Shown here one piece after another: positions 48,331-59,494 of a stretch of DNA of 64,000 nt. The DNA comes from Durusdinium trenchii (taxonomy: Eukaryota > Sar > Dinophyceae > Suessiales > Symbiodiniaceae), in the NCBI GenBank assembly GCA_963970005.1, contig CAXAMN010029027.1, positions 456,391 to 520,390 on the forward strand, read 5' to 3'. A program made the position numbers and the translations under genes. Position 1 is the stretch's first letter. Every line of letters begins with the position of its first letter. A model generated the notes under the pieces. The model was not told the origin of the DNA. It made no database searches and saw only the letters and a program-made list of their open reading frames with translations.

Positions 48331-48420
48331 CCCAGATGCTCCATGTATGGAATATTCACCTACATTGACCCCCGAAAGCACCCCAATGTATGTAAATATG
48401 TCATACATGGAGTGTCTGGG
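48331..48420. repeat. 90-bp MITE-like inverted-repeat element
   Basis: Arms 48331-48367 and 48384-48420 are reverse complements at about 31 of 37 positions, starting cccaga and containing ctccatgtatg. The right arm matches 16037-16078. Confidence 0.75.
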
Positions 48421-48429
48421 CTGGTAAGG

Positions 48430-50870
48430 AGGTTGATCACAAACTCAACGCCATGTCGTCGTTGAGTTCGTCCAAACCTCGACTGAGTTGGTTCCCTTAG
48501 TATATATACAGTATATCGAAAGAAGGCCAATGGTTGTTTTTCCGGGCAGGTCACCCCACACAATTGAAAATGAATGCAATAAATAATCATTCGTTTTAAG
48601 ATTTATGGTTTCACTGGCGAATGGGTGACGGTCGCGCTTGAACGAGGCTGCGACCAAGAGCAGCAAAGTCATACAGCAAGCAATCTGAAGACTCGCCCTG
48701 CAAGTTGGGCATTTGTTTCGGAGGACATCACACTGACTTGCTTGCTGCTTGATCTTTTTTTGGGAGTCAAGAGTGGGGTCAAAGCCTACCGCAATCTCAG
48801 CCATCCTGGCCATTTGTGGCTATCTTTTTTGGGTATCTGCAACGAAGCATGCATGCGATTCCCTGAAGGCAGCGTGTGAAGTTGTCGAGTTCGTGGCACA
48901 CGAAGGTCGGCCTGCAGCATCCAGCGGGCTTCTTCTCTCGGTCGGCCACGAAGGCTCCTTTGCCGTGACCCACCTGGGGCGGTCTTTTTCGAAGCGACGC
49001 GACCCAGCGGGGTAGGCCGCATCCCATGTGGCCGAAGGAGCTTCACTCCAACTTCAAGAAGCGAAGACGAGGAGCCCCCGTTCTTAAAGTGTAAGTTCAA
49101 GAGGCTTCCACGGAACCTTCTTGTTCCACTTCCATGTTAGTGAGCGGGGGGTAGAAAAAACGTTAATTATACTTTCACGACAACTACTGAAGCTGAGGAC
49201 AAGTCAAGCATCTTTTGCCTCTCCTCTGGGCCCAAACAAAAGGTCAAACACTACCATTGGACGTATATACAGTAGTCTACCCTGTGTCATGTCACATGTC
49301 ATAGAATCATAATTTTCATAGAATAGAATACAGCATACAGTAATAGCTACCATAGTAGGTCTCATGGTCTCACTGACTTGCTTCTTGGCTGTGCCAAGAA
49401 GAGAAGCACTTGGTGGCTTTGCGAAGGCCTTCGTTTTTAGTCACTGAGGACTGAGGACCCAGGCAAATTCCAATTGCTTGTTTTCCGCCCAATCGCCTCT
49501 ACCTGGACGTGGCGACCTGGGGACCTTGGTGTGGAAGACCTTGGGACGTGGTATGCCCTGGGGACCGGGCGACCTGGGCTACCTGCAGGTCCGAAGGCTC
49601 AACGGAATCACCACTGCACTTCCGGAAATGATCCTCGCGTTCTTTAAAAGGGAGCTGATATCATGATCCTGACGTCGAATCAAGTTTCCCCATCCAAAGA
49701 CAAAGCTGATGAACCCAACCCCAGGTTCACCCACCAATAAAGACTCTGAGCGCGCCCTGGCGGTGGCCCGTGCCGGAGGTAGAAAGGCCCAGGCGGCGTT
49801 TTTTCGGCGGCGCCTTGACCGACATAGGTCCAAGTCAAAGGTCTTCCTTCCTCGGCCGCGTCCTCATCAAGGCAATCGCACCTGAAGCGACTCAAGACGA
49901 GCCAAAATGAGCCGCAACAGGTTGCCACGTGACCATGGCTCTCCAGAGAAACACAGAAAGTAGACTGCCTTGGCCCTTTGGAAGACGGGCTCTCCCCTAC
50001 AAACAGGGGGGATCCACGTCCAGCCGGTTCTGCCACCCGAGGGCATCTGAGTCCGTGTGAATCAGTAGGAATCAGCATCAGAACTCGGAAACTCTGCACA
50101 TCTGTACTTGAAAAATGAAACATCCACAAGCAGGACAAGGTCAGGTGAGGCTGATGATGGCTGTCGGCTGAGCATCCAACATGTCCACCAAAGGGGGCCT
50201 CGCCTCAGCTGCAAGGGCTGCGACAACATCAAGAAGAACATGGATGGTGACAAATGACTAATGACGTAATTTGACATGACCTATGACGACCTATCACCTA
50301 TGATGACCCACCCAACTTCCACATCGGAACTTCAGAATGTCCTCTCATGTTGCCGTGGAATGCCTTGGAATCCTTCAAATCTGCAGGAAAATCACCGCCC
50401 AACCTGGCACCCGGCGTCAGGTTAAGACCCCTCCGCCTCCGGTTCCCACGTCCAACCCACCGAGAGCCTCCCCACGTCCGCCACGCCCAGCGCCGCCGCC
50501 CACGGAGGTCCGCGGATGGGAGTTGGAGCCCAAAAACGGGTCTGCGGGACGCGAGGTGAACTCGAACTGCAGGGACGCTCATCTGGAATCATATCGGATG
50601 GGACCATCAGCTCAATCATGCTCTATAAGCATCATTTGAGCACGTGGGTGCCTGTACCTGGATCGTCCAACTAGATGCAAAATGTATGCCTTTGGGCGGT
50701 TTTTTGGAGATGAAAAGGCCAACATTTGGCACAGTTGGGAGATCCAGCTATACAAAGAACGCAAGCCATCCCAAACGGGCCAGTGTCGCCATCCCAATCA
50801 ATCGCGCAAATGTGGCACTGTCACAAACATCTTCGTTGCCAATCCCTGTGACTTCTGTGATAACTTGGTT
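48430..50870. other. No gene recognised
   Basis: GC-richer islands near 48.9-49.09 kb (a plus frame ending at a gtgtaag donor) and 50.4-50.56 kb have exon-like composition, but frame and strand are unsettled. Confidence 0.4.
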
Positions 50871-50881
50871 ACGGGACTCAC

Positions 50882-50935
50882 CTCACGCCTCGCCGCGGTG
50901 CCTCGCGCGGTGCCGTGCTTTTGGTCGCTGCTCAT
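50882..50935 (-). CDS. Probable first exon of an unknown gene (18 codons)
   Basis: A minus-strand ATG in gccgccatga context begins MSSDQKHGTARGTAARRE, which ends exactly at the donor gtgagt. It lies 0.67 kb beyond the 3' end of the H+-ATPase on the same strand. Later exons, presumably below 50.6 kb, were not identified. Confidence 0.4.
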
Positions 50936-51600
50936 GGCGGCGATGGCAGTGGAGCGCCTCACTGGAGCTCGGGCGCCTCACTGGAATGAAGCTCCGCCTG
51001 GCGTAACAGCGCAAAAGGAGAGGTGGTGGTGCCCTCTCAAAAGGTTAAATGAAAGAATGAATGATGGCTTGAACCGATGGATCACCACTCGATCTGAATA
51101 ATTACATATTCTGACAATGGTAATTTGAGATCCGTTCAGAGGGGTCTGATCGTGACTTCCCACCCGTGGCGGGTGGCGTGGGAAGATGCATGCATAGATG
51201 ATCATGGGCTCATAGATGCATACGGCGGTCTTTCGCGCAAATGGCCAAGACACAAAGGGTTTCGAGACTCACGAGGAACTAAAGAAACAATGGGGCAATC
51301 GCGTAGATAATTGAGGGAAACACCATTCATACCAGTCCTTGGATCAAAAAATGGGATCATCTAAATCTTCTTGAACCAAATGAAGCTATGTTATATGGAT
51401 CATCATGAACCAAATGAAGTGCCCCACTTAGAAGATTAGCTGTGTAGCTCGCGGAGGCGTCTAACCTCATGAAATCACTATGAAAAATAGGTCCTTATCA
51501 AGGTCCTGTACAATCGATGCGCGCTCAAATGGCGAAGAAAAGAAAGTGCTTCAGGAGAAGAACAAAGGATGAGAGCACCTTTCCCGCCATGTGCGGGACT

Positions 51601-54553
51601 TCATTTTTTGAAGGTCCTGGACATCCGCACGCTGTTGCGCTGACCCTCGGGAAGCTGCGCCACCTTGGCTCCCAACTCGGCTCCGCCCGCTTGTGCCAAC
51701 ATGTAGGAGGGCCGCAAGTTGTTGGACATGCGCCGGCTGTTGCGATCCTTGGCCTGCAAGGCTGGGTTGCGGTCGATGGTGGCAGGCTTGTACTTGTCCC
51801 AAAGCCTCCCAGCTGTCATCTTCACCAGGTCCAAGAAGAGCAACCAGGCGATGTCATAGAGCCACACCTTGGCCACGTCGGAAGGGCTCAACTTATCCAC
51901 CAGCCCTGTTGGTGCCCACAAGCACCAAATGTTGATCAGCACCTGTCCCAAGGCAGTGGAAAAGGTCAACTGCCATGCCGGCATGGTGGAGAAGAAAAAG
52001 CCAACAGTACGAGCAGAGAAGATCAAAATTGCTGAGGAGTTGGAGATCTGCAGAAAGATCGTGGTCTCCATGTACTTGTTCATCTCATTCCCGGCCATCT
52101 TGCTGCTCATGCTTTCAAAGTAGCCATCTCCGTAGGCGTCCGAGAGGAAGAGGTGGCCGTAGGACACCAGCAACATCGTCTGGATAAACATCAGAATGCC
52201 CATGGAATAGCTCTGCAAGAGCAATCCCAAGACTGTGGGTGTCTCAGGCTTTGCGCCAGCCACTTGATGGTCGTAGGCGATGGTGACGATCTGGAGGTCG
52301 TGGAACAAGGCCAACAGAATGATATAGAGCGCCTTGAAGCGGAGGTTGTAGAAGATAGCGAGGGCGGCCAAGAAGAAGACCACCTGCACTGTGATGCAAA
52401 TGCGGTAGATCACATAGGATTTCAGGCGCTTGAAGATACGCCGAGAGATCTGAATGGCGGTGTAGATGGGGGAGAGACCGTCCTTGGTCAAAACGATATC
52501 ACCAGCTGACTTGGCCGCATCTGTCGCACCGTGCACGGCGATGCCAATTTGTGCTTTGGCCAAAGCAGGAGCATCATTCACACCATCACCTGTCATGCCA
52601 ACCACGAGGCCCTTGTCTTGAAGCACCTGCACCACCTCGTGCTTGTCCAGTGGCTTCACCTTCGCAAAGCCGTCCGCTTGCATCACGATGAGATCACGGG
52701 CATCACTGGGTGGCTGCAAGCAATCAGGCGTCCGGATATCCGTGCCCAAATCGATCTGGCGGGCCAACTCCTTTCCGATGTTGTGATGATCTCCGGTAAT
52801 CATCTTCACTGCCACCTGTGCTTCTTTGATCTTTCGAATGGTTTCCTTGGTGTCATGTCTTGGGGGATCCATAATGAGCAAAATGCCGATGAACTGCATA
52901 GGGCCACCATTCTTGGACACTCCCACGCCCAGGGTCTTGAAGCCCGAGACGCCCAAATCCGCATCAGCCTTGTGCGCCTGCTTGGACATTTCCTCATAGT
53001 TGTCCACAGTCCACTGCTTTCCCTCATCATCGGGGTTTGTCTTCAAGATCACGTCCACCATGCCTTTGGTGCAGAACCATTTTGTGCCATCCTTTGCCGT
53101 GACCGCAGCGCAGGTACGCTTCACGATCGGATTGAAGCCCATAAAGCCCTCGGGATCCAAAGTGTAGGATTGCTCTTATCCACAGCATCATCCACATTGG
53201 TGAGCCCCTTGCTTTTGGCATAGGCACGCAGCACTGCAGAGTCAATGGGGTCATCCTTGTTGGCTTCATTGGATGCCAGGGAGGCAAACTCCAGGACCTG
53301 CTCTGCAGAGAAGCCGTTGTAGGCCTTGGCTGTCTCGTCGTAGTAGACCGTCATCTGGGCCGTGGTGAGGGTGCCCGTCTTGTCGGAACACAAGACCTTC
53401 ATTGAAGCAATCTCCTCCAACGCAGTCAAGTGAGTTACAATGCCACCTTCGTCCGACATTTCCTTGGCACCAATGGACAAAGTCACTTTCATCACCATGG
53501 GGAGGGCCACGGGCACGGAAGCAATGACCAAGGACAGCGACATCTCCAAGACTTCCGTGATCTCAACCCCCTGGACGACGTACATGAAGTAGAACAGGAA
53601 GGTCACCACCACAACAGTGATGAGAATCAACACTTGCGCGGCTTCAATAATCTTCCCCTCAAAAACGCCGATGTCCTTGCCACTGGCCTCTTGAATGGCC
53701 TTGGCCGCCTCTCCAATCATGGTGTTCACGCCGGTGTGGCTGACCACGGCTTGGCACTCACCCACTTTCAGGATGGATCCGGACCACATCTGACGTCCCG
53801 AGAAGGGCTTCCCGGAATCATCCTTGCGCGGGACCTTCACCGGCAAGGACTCGCCCGTCAAGGCCGCTTCATCCACCTGGCAGGGATCGCCTTCCACCCA
53901 GTAGCAGTCCGCCGGCACAATGTCGCCGCCGCGCATGAAGAGCACATCTCCGGGCACCACCTGGGCGAGAAGAGTCAGATCGGTATGAGCCAAACCACCT
54001 GGGGGTTCCGAAAATGCGAGTGAAGCAGGGCATCATGTGAGCGAATAATATAGAGTGTTGGAAGAAAAGAGACCGAAGAACCAATTATCAATGGATACTG
54101 TATAGAGGGTGATGGGGGATGGCGCACCTGCACCACAGGGATGCTATCGAACTTGCCATTGCGCTTGACCGGCATCTTCTTCTCCAAGCCGGCCTTCAAA
54201 GCATCCACGGAGGCTTGTGCGCTCTTCTCTTCGAAGAATCCCAGGGTGCCGTTGGTCATCAACAAAACCATGATGATGGTGAAGTCCGGCCAGTTGTGAA
54301 TCAAAAAGCACAACAAGGCGGCACATTCGATCATGATTTGCATGGGTCCGGTGAACTGTTTCAAGAACATCTTCCACAAAGGTTCCTTCTCCTCAGGCAC
54401 TTCGTTCAAGCCGTACTTCTTCACCAGCTCGGCCACCTCCGCATCCGTGAGGCCCTTCAACAGCCCTTCCTTGTCACTGTCAAGCTTGGAGAGCGCAAAG
54501 GGCGGAGGCAAAGGCCCCGCAGGCGCATCGCCCATCTGCTGATAGTCACCCAT
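51601..54553 (-). CDS. P-type plasma-membrane H+-ATPase (P3A type)
   Basis: Exon 1 is 54128-54553 (start MGDYQQMGD), a 167-bp GT-AG intron follows (53961-54127, phase 0), then coding to a TGA at 51601. About 925 aa would be encoded. Visible motifs: TGES of the actuator domain, the phosphorylation motif CSDKTGTLT (aspartate codon 53382-53384), TGDGVNDAPALAKAQ of the hinge, IASVPVALPM in the fourth membrane helix, and ALFHDLQIVTIAYDH in the C-terminal membrane part. These fit the P3A proton pumps that energise the plasma membrane (known). The reading frame shifts by one base near 53170-53178: the upstream frame runs on to 53121 and the downstream frame has a TAA at 53176-53178. This may be a sequencing error, a real 1-nt deletion that kills this copy, or a recoding site. 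Confidence 0.93.
53961..54127 (-). other. Intron of the H+-ATPase gene, 167 bp, GT-AG
   Basis: The exon ends gtggtgcag, the intron begins gtgcgcc and ends cgcccag, and the next exon begins gtggtgcccg. The joined protein reads SIPVVQ then VVPGDVLF, as expected for the family. The base after AG is G, typical of dinoflagellate introns (known). Confidence 0.92.
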
Positions 54554-55080
54554 GGCCTGAGTGATTCGTGTTCGCTCCCTCTGTGACAACTCTGATTCAA
54601 CTCTTCCCAGCTGAGCCGAAGAAAGTCAGTTTGGCAGTTGCTCGAGCTAGCTGCTGGCTGTAGCTTGATTTAGCTCGTGTGTCGACCCATGACTCTTCTT
54701 CAAATGTGAGGATACTCATATACATTCATGTCTTTAGGTTTATGAGGTTTCCCGAGCTGCAACTCCATCAACATCCATCGACAAAGCACGGCCTTTCCCT
54801 CTGATGAGTTGTACAAACCGCTGGCCAAAAAACTCAGTAATTCAAACCTCCAATTGATTCCCACCTCCTTGTGAGGCGCTGTTTCTGCGAGGGTTTTGGC
54901 ATCCTCGCTTCCATCTGCGAAAACATCCAACACCTGGCACCAGTCGCATGGGTGGCATAGGTACATGAGATGTCTGATGCAAATAGACAGCCACACAAAC
55001 CAAAAAAGCCTACCGCGTGCATGCACATCACCCAACCGCAAGCACCCACGAAACCTGGCTTTGAGGAATGATCCTGGCAC

Positions 55081-55210
55081 TCAGAGTTTCTGCCTTCGAA
55101 CCATCCGCACCTTCATCCCTTGGTCAATCACCTGCTTGGCGGTCGCCTCTTTGGCTTTCGCAGCCTGAGGAATGAAGTCTTCATCCGAGTCTTCGGGGCA
55201 AGGCCCTCCG
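55081..55210 (-). CDS. C-terminal exon, unknown charged protein
   Basis: The minus frame reads EDSDEDFIPQAAKAKEATAK then KVRMVRRQKL and a TGA. Acidic then basic composition suggests a soluble, perhaps nuclear or RNA-associated tail (inference). The upstream boundary is unknown. Confidence 0.5.
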
Positions 55211-55236
55211 ATCCGGATGGTTCAAGAGCCCCAAAT

Positions 55237-55316
55237 AAAGAGACAGCCAAAAAGGACTCAAGAGACATGAGTACCCTCTTAAGACTCTTGAGAAATCCTT
55301 TGGCTGTCTCTTGAGG
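55237..55316. repeat. Foldback repeat with agagacagccaaa arms
   Basis: agagacagccaaaaaggactcaag at the left is nearly inverted at the right (cttgagaaatcctttggctgtctct). A similar word, gactcaagagacacagccaaag, recurs near 55808. Confidence 0.75.
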
Positions 55317-55907
55317 TTTTTGAGAGTGCACTTGCCATACCACATTCTTCGACTTCGGCACAACGCCTGGGAGCAGCTCGTGGCTTGACCCGCAGTTTGG
55401 CCTTTCAACACACATTCCCCTAGGCCCTGATTACAACCTCAGTTCTCCCTCCGAACAAAATCTTTGCCAGGCAGCTGCAAAAGGATATGCACGGCCTACT
55501 GCAAGGCCTATAGCCTACTGCAAGGCCTATAGCACAGTAGCACTCCCACGAAAAATGCTTGATACCTCTCATAACCTCTCATCATATAATCTGAACCTCC
55601 TTGTGATCCATCAAAAGAACTCTCCTTTTTTCGCTGCCTGGATCCTCTTCCTCGCCACCTTTTCAGTCTCTTCTTCCGTCTGCTCCTGCGTTCAGGGCTG
55701 ACGGGTGAAGCAGTGACTGGTGTCCATGAAACAGTGGAGGGTGGGAGGTCAAAGCCAAATGAGACATGAAGACGGACTTAGACAATGTGCGGCGGGATTT
55801 CTTTAGGACTCAAGAGACACAGCCAAAGACAAAGAATACAATCAGGAGAAAATACATTACTGTACATTCAGGAATAAGACCACTATAGACCACTTGAACC
55901 TGCAATA

Positions 55908-56083
55908 TCAGTGAAATGCGTAGCTGTCACCCACCAAGGATGCCTCGGCACTCGCTTCTTGCTGCTGTGAGTGAGCATCAGCGAGAGCCTTCTTCACAAT
56001 GTCAAGGGCCTCCTGGCGGGGCAGGTGCTGTGGCACTGTGCTTTCGGACTGAGTTTGAGTTCTTTTGTTTTTCGTCTGCACCC
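55908..56083 (-). CDS. C-terminal exon, unknown protein
   Basis: After an AG acceptor the minus frame reads VQTKNKRTQTQSESTVPQ, then EALDIVKKALADAHSQQQ and ends DSYAFH before a TGA. Composition is like real exons. No family recognised. It abuts the tandem duplication that begins at 56095. Confidence 0.5.
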
Positions 56084-56552
56084 CTGCCAGAAGCAAACTT
56101 GAGGCCGAGGGTAGGTGACGAAAGCTAGCACGGGTGCATCCGGACTGGTGGGACATCAAGCGGAGTGAGGCAAATGCTCATGAGGTAAAACGTTGTGAAC
56201 ATGTAAGACACACAAACAGCAATGACACAGCCAACCTTAGAATTGAAGGCCCGATAATTAAGGAAGCGTGGCTGGACTTTGCCACACTGTTCGATGCATC
56301 CGATGTGTTCACGAACCTGTGAGCTTGTTGAATCTGCTGCACCGTATCCCAAAACCTCCACGGAGGAGTTGAGCCAGTGTGGATGCCATAAGAGGTGCCC
56401 AAAAGGTGTCCCAGAGGCAAAACAAAGCTGCTTGCATGATTTGTTTGGTTTCTTCTATCGATGTCGATGTCATGAACATGTGAGCTTGTTGAATCTGCTG
56501 TTGCATCGTCATGTATATGTAATGAGGGACTGAAGAAAAGCAACGCAGCATC

Positions 56553-56724
56553 ATGAGCATCACGGGAAGTCACAAACCAGGCGTATCAGATACACCTGGT
56601 TTATGTATGTTTGTTTGAGCATCTTTGTCGAGTGAAGTGTCAGCCATATGCACTGAGATGCCGAAGGAAGCTCAAAGGCACGTGTATCTGATACGCCTGG
56701 TTTCTGACTTCCCGTGATGCTCAT
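56553..56724. repeat. Hairpin element with 43-bp inverted arms (copy 1)
   Basis: Arms 56553-56595 and 56682-56724 match at 42 of 43 positions when inverted. They start atgagcatcacgggaagtca. The 86-base centre is not palindromic. It looks like a MITE or foldback transposon. Confidence 0.92.
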
Positions 56725-57207
56725 CATTGAAGCCTTGAACCCTCGCGTAAACTTGAGGCCGAGGGTAGGTGACGAAAGCTAGCAGGGGTGCATCCGGACT
56801 GGTGGGACATCAAGCGGAGTGAGGCAAATGCTCATGAGGTAAAACGTTGTGAACATGTAAGACACACAAACAGCAATGACACAGCCAACCTTAGAATTGA
56901 AGTCCACGATAATTAAGGAAGCGTGGCTGGACTTTGCCACACTGTTCGGTGCATCCGATGTGTTCACGAACCTGTGAGCTTGTTGAATCTGTTGCACCGT
57001 ATCCCAAAACCTCCACGGAGGAGTTGAACCAGTGTGGATGCCATAAGAGGTGCCCAAGAGGTGTCCCAGAGGCAAAACAAAGCTGCTTGCATGATTTGTT
57101 TGGTTTCTTCTATCGATGCCGATGTCATGAACATGTGAGCTTGTTGAATCTGCTGCTGGATCGTCACGTATATGTAATGAGGGACTGAAGAAAAGCAACG
57201 CAGCATC

Positions 57208-57379
57208 ATGAGCATCACGGGAAGTCACAAACCAGGCGTATCAGATACACCTGGTTTATGTATGTTTGTTTGAGCATCTTTGTCGGGTGAAGTGTCAGCC
57301 ATATGCACTGAGATGCCGAAGGAAGCTCAAAGGCACGTGTATCTGATACGCCTGGTTTCTGACTTCCCGTGATGCTCAT
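57208..57379. repeat. Hairpin element with 43-bp inverted arms (copy 2)
   Basis: Arms 57208-57250 and 57337-57379, carried in the second tandem unit. Confidence 0.92.
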
Positions 57380-57406
57380 CATTGAAGCCTTGAACCCTCG
57401 CGTAAA

Positions 57407-58540
57407 TTTCATGTTTCATGCCCCCCTTCCAAACTCAAACAGTGGCCTACTTCACCTGCCACCTAAACATAGCACTATAGCACGTACCGGAAGCGTCCCA
57501 GGGGGGAGTTGAACCCGCGGGGGGGGGGCCCCCCTACACGTGAAGTTTTCACGTGATTCATGATTCTCGAGGCTGCGAGCCTTTGACTTGCTAAAGCAAG
57601 AGCAACTCCAGCTAGCTGATGCTAGCTTTCGTGATTGAAAAAGGAATGATTACATGTTTAAGTTACCTGCATGTCATAGGCCCTAGAATCCTTAGAAGTT
57701 GAACTGCCTCCTCCCCTCTTCTTCTGCGTCCAGGAGCAGCAAGTCTGAAGAGCAAAGCCCCATGACCTCCCCTGACCCGTCTCGGCAGGGGTCCTGACGT
57801 TGGGAGGTCATCTTCCTGGTGGCGCGCCACGGCGTCGCGGCGCTGGTGGCAGCAACTGACCAATGGAAGTGCGCGGTCCCTAGATGGGCCAAAAGAGAAG
57901 ATCCAAACCCAAGCTTCTATAAGCTGGTGTGCTCCTATCACTCATCAGAATCCTCTGGCTACTCCTGGGCGACCGCAAAATCCTGTACTTCCCCCGCTGT
58001 TGAAGCAACAAAGGAAGTACACACACCTCTTCACAGGCACAGCCTTGCACCGCCACGGTCACGTTCGTCAACTTCCCACGGTAGCCCGACCCGTTCACCC
58101 CGAGCCCGAGCCCGACCCGACGCACCGCCATGTCCGCCGCTCAACTGCACCAAGTGACCCATCCAAGTTCTCAATCATCGCCTTGGTGGACTCGACCTGG
58201 AGATAGCCGACCCCGCGGAGCGTGAGCAGGCGGCAGAGCAGGCATGGGGTCGTGGAAACACATGGGAGGCCATGAAGTACAGAAAAGAGTTCTATATATA
58301 AACCATTTCAGCCTGATTTTTGGCCAGCAAACGATGGGCCCACAAGGGCCCACACAACGCAAAGCGCATGTTCCAAGTGTCTTTGGAGAAAGGGGATGTG
58401 CAACGGATTCGGCATTGCCAACGATGCTGGACCCCCTTTTGTCAACAAAAAGTGGTGTGGCAGCTAGGGCATGCCCCACCTATTGGTTTGTTGTTCGCCC
58501 CTGTCAATCACCCAGAAACTGGGTGATCACGGAAACAAGC
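57407..58540. other. No gene recognised
   Basis: A G-then-C homopolymer tract lies at about 57518-57533 and a small cacgtgaa/ttcacgtg hairpin near 57538. Minus frames near 57.69-57.83 kb are exon-like but conflict with each other. Confidence 0.4.
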
Positions 58541-58549
58541 CGCTCCACT

Positions 58550-59005
58550 GTTCGTCCAGGACTGGACCTGCTGTTGCAACGTGTCGGTGTCCAGGCCGAA
58601 GTCTTTTTCTTGGATCAGGGCCTCTCGCCACATGGAGCAGCTCTGGGCTGCGAGCAGTGCGCGCGGCTAAGAACGTGCGTGCCGAAGGATCTCGGAGGCT
58701 GGAATGCTTGGCTGAAAGACCCTGCACTGAAGAAATCGATGCACAAGGTTGAACAGTTGAACATAGGGAAAAGGAGAGAAGATGATGCCTAGTGGTTATT
58801 AGTGGTTTAAAGAGAGGATTTACCTGCGCCCAAAACCTGGTATACAGACCTGTTGACTCACCGTGGGCGCACGAGCAGTGCACGCGGGTGCGAAGAAGGG
58901 CGCCATGCACTCGGGCGCCTCCTGTTCCTGTTGCAACTTCACCTCAGCAGCCTTGGTCTTCTCCAAGTTGTCCAAAGATGTCTTGTAGGACGTAGCCCTG
59001 GCCAT
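58550..59005 (-). CDS. Predicted exons of an unknown, partly coiled-coil protein
   Basis: A minus-strand ATG at 59003-59005 begins MARATSYKTSLDNLEKTKAA and continues with a heptad-like, charged VKLQQEQEAPE segment. A second exon starting at 58666 after an AG acceptor includes MWREALIQEKDFGLDTDTLQ. Exon ends are not fixed. It could be a separate gene or the 3' part of the 59.5-61.4 kb gene. Confidence 0.45.
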
Positions 59006-59054
59006 GAATGCTCACACCACTTTTTTGTGCGGCTTCCAAACATGCATTACAGTA

Positions 59055-59155
59055 ATTTCAGAGTAGATGGCACAATCCCCAAGATTTATACGGACCCCCA
59101 TCCAAAAAATAAGCATGTGATAACATTTGGGGGTTTGTGCCATCTACTCTGAAAT
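59055..59155. repeat. 101-bp MITE with 28-bp terminal inverted repeats
   Basis: atttcagagtagatggcaca at 59055 onwards (28-base arm) is inverted at 59127-59155 with one mismatch and one extra base. No coding capacity. Words from its centre and right arm recur near 16013 and 16085. Confidence 0.92.
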
Positions 59156-59494
59156 CTCTGAAACCACTAGTAAGATCACTCCTCTGGAACTGCTGCGTGT
59201 CGCTGCTTTGTGAAGTTTTCTCCCGGAAACTCGCCGGTGAACTGGTGAACTCTCCAGAACACCCACACTCGGCGACAGCTGAAAGTGTACCGGAAACATG
59301 CATCACCCTCCTGTGTCCGCTGTATCGGATCGGACCATACGCCCATGTAGTAGCACGGCACTAAATCCGGATAATTATAAGCTAGTTACATGATAATCAG
59401 TATAGTAATTAGTTAATACTTACAGAATCATACACAGTATGTTATATGATGTTATATGTCTGTGGATCGCAGACATAATCGATACAAGGCTCAC

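Larger units (their letters stand above)
56095..57406. repeat. Tandem duplication, two units of about 654 bp
   Basis: Unit 1 is 56095-56748 and unit 2 is 56749-57403, followed by three bases of a third start. Units differ at scattered substitutions and one indel (period 654 then 655). Each carries the hairpin element described separately. The open frames on both strands are repeated with the unit and show no recognised domain; I regard them as incidental. Confidence 0.95.

Noticed and set aside
56178..57228. Long minus-strand ORFs repeated in both tandem units
   Set aside because: They lie across the repeat unit, change reading with its single indel, and show no domain. Openness follows from the duplication.
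57490..57535. Possible tRNA T-arm (gcgggttcaactcc on the minus strand)
   Set aside because: No matching A box, anticodon stem or acceptor stem nearby, and the tract is a G/C homopolymer.
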